A DNA stretch of 64,000 bases from Romboutsia weinsteinii. GTDB taxonomy: Bacteria > Bacillota > Clostridia > Peptostreptococcales > Peptostreptococcaceae. Location of the stretch: assembly GCF_002250835.2 (NCBI RefSeq), contig NZ_NOJY02000014.1, positions 1 to 64,000 of the forward strand, in the 5' to 3' direction. The notes beneath the pieces are model-generated. The model was not told the DNA's origin. It made no database searches and saw only the letters and a list, made by a program, of their open reading frames with translations. Below are positions 62,301 through 64,000 of the stretch, in pieces. A program made the translations under genes and the position numbers. Every line of letters starts with the position of its first letter. Position 1 is the stretch's first letter.

Positions 62301-64000
62301 TTCATCACTCTTTATACTTTCGTTAGCTCTATAATCATAAGCAATTACTTCATACTTATAATTATTATTAGTATCAACTTTATCTTTGTATTGTGCTCCT
62401 CTTGTGAATCCTACAAACTCACCATCTCTATATATTTCGTAAGCAATAGTTCCGTTATTGTTGTCATTAGTAGATAGACTTAATGTGAATCCGTCTTCAT
62501 TCTTAGCTATTTTATCAATGTTAGCTTTAGTTTGTTCATTAAATGTTTGAACACCATCTTCTATCATCTTGTAACTCTCTATTGTTGTGTATCTTATTTT
62601 CTTATCTAAAGGTTTAAACTGTGAAGTAAATTCCTTAGTTTCCTCCGTTACTGGAACATTATAATATTCAAAGTGCGGAGATAAATTATACCCTGATGCC
62701 TCTGATAAAGCATTTAGCATAGCCATATACTTACCTTTAGAATTGTACTTTTTAGGATTTTCCCTTACGAGTCTATTTGCTTTACTATATACGTCATTTC
62801 CAAAATAATTTGTTACTTGAGTAACAACAAGCATTCTTTCAAATAAACCTAACGTATATTCAAATTTAGGGTCACCAGGGAATCCCCCAAATCCTTTAGT
62901 TCCTTCGAATGTAAAGAACTTATCAATATTACCTTGATTCCATGAGAAGTCTCTTCCTAATCTACCTAGATTAGCTTTATGAGCTTCTATTGAATATAGG
63001 TTGTTAGTTACCTCTAACCATCTCATATCGCTGTTTTCTATTTGGTGTCCGAATTCATGCCCAAATCCCCAGTCTGCGAAGTTTCCTTCAAACATACTTT
63101 TTGCTGTAGATGCTGGGTAATGTATGTATGAATTAGAAGCATACATTCCTTTTGCATTAGTCCCTTTGTAATGATATAACCCATTTGTAGGTCGGTGCAC
63201 TGGATTAGGGTCGTTCTTATCATATCCCGCTAATTTATCAAAAGCACCTATAACTTGGTCGAATCCCTTAACTGCATCTAATGGAGTTTTATTACCGTCT
63301 ACGTACGCTGCTTTAGCCCCGTCATGTCTTCCAGATATTAAGAATCTTTCTCCCATAACCTCAGTCATGTTTGCACCTTTGTGATTTTTAACTTGTTCTA
63401 TAAATTCATTTATATTTGTTTTACCGTGGATATAAATAGGGTAAGGCTGTAATTTATCTCCACTTATTCTAACCTTTGGAGCATAAGCTTGTTGTTCTGG
63501 TAATGCTCTATTTGTAAATTGAATTGCAAAAGCTTTTGTTCCTTCAGGAGCAGTCATTACATTTCTACCTAACTTTAAACTTCTGCCATGGTTACCTGCT
63601 CCATCAACTTCACCAACTTGTGCCATAACTAGTTGAGGAAGTGGTCCTTTAGTATCTGCATCTACATAAACCTCAAATGTTTCTCCAGGCATTACGTAGT
63701 AACCAGTTAAATCTATATTACCTCCTGCAAATATCTGTCTTTTTTCATCTCTTTGTTTATTCTCATCACCTCTTTGAGATAATGTTACAGTTTTATTTTC
63801 GTCTACAGCCCCGCCATTGAATATATCTTTTGCTAGATTTATTACAGGCATGTAATCTTCCTTTAATGGATGCTTTAGAACTTCTTTCTCTAGAGTTTCT
63901 ATTGCTTTTAGATTGTTATATTTTTCAGACAACTTAGTATATAAATTATCTTCAAATATTTTATTTATTTCTGTAGTAATGGTATCTTCTTTATAGAACC
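59304..64000 (-). CDS. Multidomain M60-family (mucin-type) zinc metallopeptidase, 5' end outside window
   Basis: At least 1565 residues; the frame is open at the right edge, so the signal peptide is not seen. In order: an M60 domain with zinc motif 'GFGHEFGHQIENSDMRW' (HExGH, about residue 290 from the TTG at 63932); Ig-like repeats; an NPCBM-type domain ('FLSDIEWESATGSARKN'); an F5/8 type C (CBM32-like) domain ('YGSSTIDKAIDGNIKTHWET'); another Ig-like repeat; a second NPCBM ('YLTEYDWKSANTGWGAI'); a FIVAR helix pair ('ELNKAIAKAEELLNN'); and a short leucine-rich tail ('NLESLNIEYNSINDLSPL'). M60 proteins such as Clostridium perfringens ZmpA-C cleave mucin-type O-glycoproteins. No LPxTG is seen. 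Confidence 0.9.
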   Translation of the reverse strand, partial: FYKEDTITTEINKIFEDNLYTKLSEKYNNLKAIETLEKEVLKHPLKEDYMPVINLAKDIFNGGAVDENKTVTLSQRGDENKQRDEKRQIFAGGNIDLTGYYVMPGETFEVYVDADTKGPLPQLVMAQVGEVDGAGNHGRSLKLGRNVMTAPEGTKAFAIQFTNRALPEQQAYAPKVRISGDKLQPYPIYIHGKTNINEFIEQVKNHKGANMTEVMGERFLISGRHDGAKAAYVDGNKTPLDAVKGFDQVIGAFDKLAGYDKNDPNPVHRPTNGLYHYKGTNAKGMYASNSYIHYPASTAKSMFEGNFADWGFGHEFGHQIENSDMRWLEVTNNLYSIEAHKANLGRLGRDFSWNQGNIDKFFTFEGTKGFGGFPGDPKFEYTLGLFERMLVVTQVTNYFGNDVYSKANRLVRENPKKYNSKGKYMAMLNALSEASGYNLSPHFEYYNVPVTEETKEFTSQFKPLDKKIRYTTIESYKMIEDGVQTFNEQTKANIDKIAKNEDGFTLSLSTNDNNNGTIAYEIYRDGEFVGFTRGAQYKDKVDTNNNYKYEVIAYDYRANESIKSDEVTNPKVGSPILDLSMNNLTVKIGETFNPMQYVKAIDGNGTPMDSSEIKIVENTVDNNKIGTYIVKYEVTDEKHNITVSKSMEVKVVSGYEFLSDIEWESATGSARKNKNIKGKINGQQRTFDKGFALNAKGKIVYNVADLGYDTFEALVGVDGTKSENNVSSVGFKIIGDGKELVSTRTIKHDDDLVHITADIKGVKELVIEVTDGGNNTFWDHAVIANPKLTTVDSKPEIDARDKSIKIGTEFNPLDGVTASDVEDGDLTSKLEVASSNFEENKLGKFEVVYRVTDSDGNAVEKKVFVTVIEEFEVKKSKFGQFNNLDAYNKEFKLSIQSVSNNAGHYGSSTIDKAIDGNIKTHWETNKANSGSFKNEVIFNLGEAQDVGTMTYAARRDAGNKGFAKKFEVYISNEADGDNFVLTGNGSYSGNTNDVIEFKINRKDVKRVKFVFTEASGNLASMSELGIYKEDTIADKISNELFTDSSKEVVSDTYNTLDKLNAFKVEVKDYPAYELFKEDFDKAEKLIRETFPILNIPKSESTKVGEEIDLTGGFSAMDTKDGDLTSSVEVTGEVNFNKPGKYPLTYKVVDSDGNEVVKTRTVAIVDMEDYKYLTEYDWKSANTGWGAIRKDKSVSDNALQLTGEDGKAVTYARGIGAHAPATIIYDLTDKDYAYFTSYIGIDRAMHDRVGSVEFEVYVDGEKKFDSGLMNSRDTQKYIEVDINDAKELKLVVTDGGNGNGSDHATWGDTKLHFANTDRVVAKDLESKLEEAKEINVNGYTEDSIEELNKAIAKAEELLNNEAKTQVEVDAMIEELNIVIANLESEDLSEIVNIKDSHLKSSIKKELNLPSDTVTVYDMLKLTKLTVKLAESLEGLEHAKNLESLNIEYNSINDLSPLKDLKKLTDLRAMYQNIVEGSVAKKDNKVTISYNAFNRKGEKLYPKSVILRNNTTLEDTALNLDDCVDENGVISVDTTTLDASVYSIYLVYEDINDNYLAQVLFMFNNK

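Noticed and set aside
62059..62334. Plus-strand frame opposite the M60 peptidase
   Set aside because: It is antisense to strongly conserved Ig-like repeats and lacks a ribosome site.

Overview
The window is AT-rich DNA from a low-GC Gram-positive anaerobe. Strong purine-rich ribosome binding sites, frequent TTG/GTG starts, dense intrinsic terminators, SigV/RsiV, 4-hydroxybutyrate dehydrogenase, RpiR-controlled PTS loci and an M60 peptidase all point to Clostridia. My best guess is Peptostreptococcaceae (relatives of Clostridioides, Paraclostridium, Paeniclostridium or Romboutsia), but gene content alone cannot fix the genus. I see no rRNA, tRNA, CRISPR array, prophage or replication origin. 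The only mobile DNA is a decayed IS1595-type transposase.

Layout. 1-6.8 kb: a LysR regulator cut by the window edge, a split two-gene chromate-type transporter, the lysozyme-responsive sigma factor SigV with anti-sigma RsiV, small membrane ORFs, and a lipoprotein gene broken by an in-frame stop. 6.8-15 kb: an AIM24-family protein, a GNAT, a surface O-acylation operon (one MBOAT and two DHHW proteins), and 4-hydroxybutyrate dehydrogenase. 15-20.6 kb: single-domain accessory enzymes (SRPBCC, GrpB, Nudix, two GNATs, ANT(6)-like nucleotidyltransferase, nitroreductase). 20.7-24.6 kb: two more ECF sigma/anti-sigma pairs. 24.8-32.8 kb: SelO, two CarD-like regulators flanking a cold-shock protein and the IS relic, a GIY-YIG protein, a LuxR/DUF2087 regulator, and a MarR-nitroreductase unit with duplicated operators.

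32.9-41.4 kb: an aldehyde dehydrogenase, an ABC-F ribosome-protection gene behind a complete attenuator with a three-codon leader ORF, a GNAT, a metallo-hydrolase, a DUF5700 putative peptidase, signal peptidase I and a Cys-tRNA(Pro)-type deacylase. 41.4-48.2 kb: trehalose uptake and cleavage (PTS EIIBC, phosphotrehalase, HAD phosphatase) divergent from a ClpP paralogue whose catalytic Asp appears to be Asn, then two tandem RpiR regulators. 48.4-50.5 kb: a small membrane protein, a nucleotidyltransferase and SurE. 50.6-56.7 kb: a lactose/cellobiose-type PTS locus split over both strands, with a DUF4838 putative glycosidase, an RpiR regulator and a stand-alone protein resembling the C-terminal part of MgsA/RarA. 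56.8-64 kb: a cysteine-desulfurase-like enzyme, small ORFs and a very large multidomain M60 (mucin-type) metallopeptidase that runs off the right edge.

Together the genes suggest a host-associated anaerobe adapted to envelope stress (three ECF systems, O-acylation), antibiotics (ABC-F, acetyl- and nucleotidyltransferases) and host glycans (M60 protease, PTS plus glycosidase). The signals most worth a second look are the ABC-F attenuator with an apparent ATA start, the clpP-derived fragment 4.5 kb from clpP, the paired MarR operators, the MgsA-C-like protein in a PTS operon, and the shared GTTTGTTG boxes at that locus.
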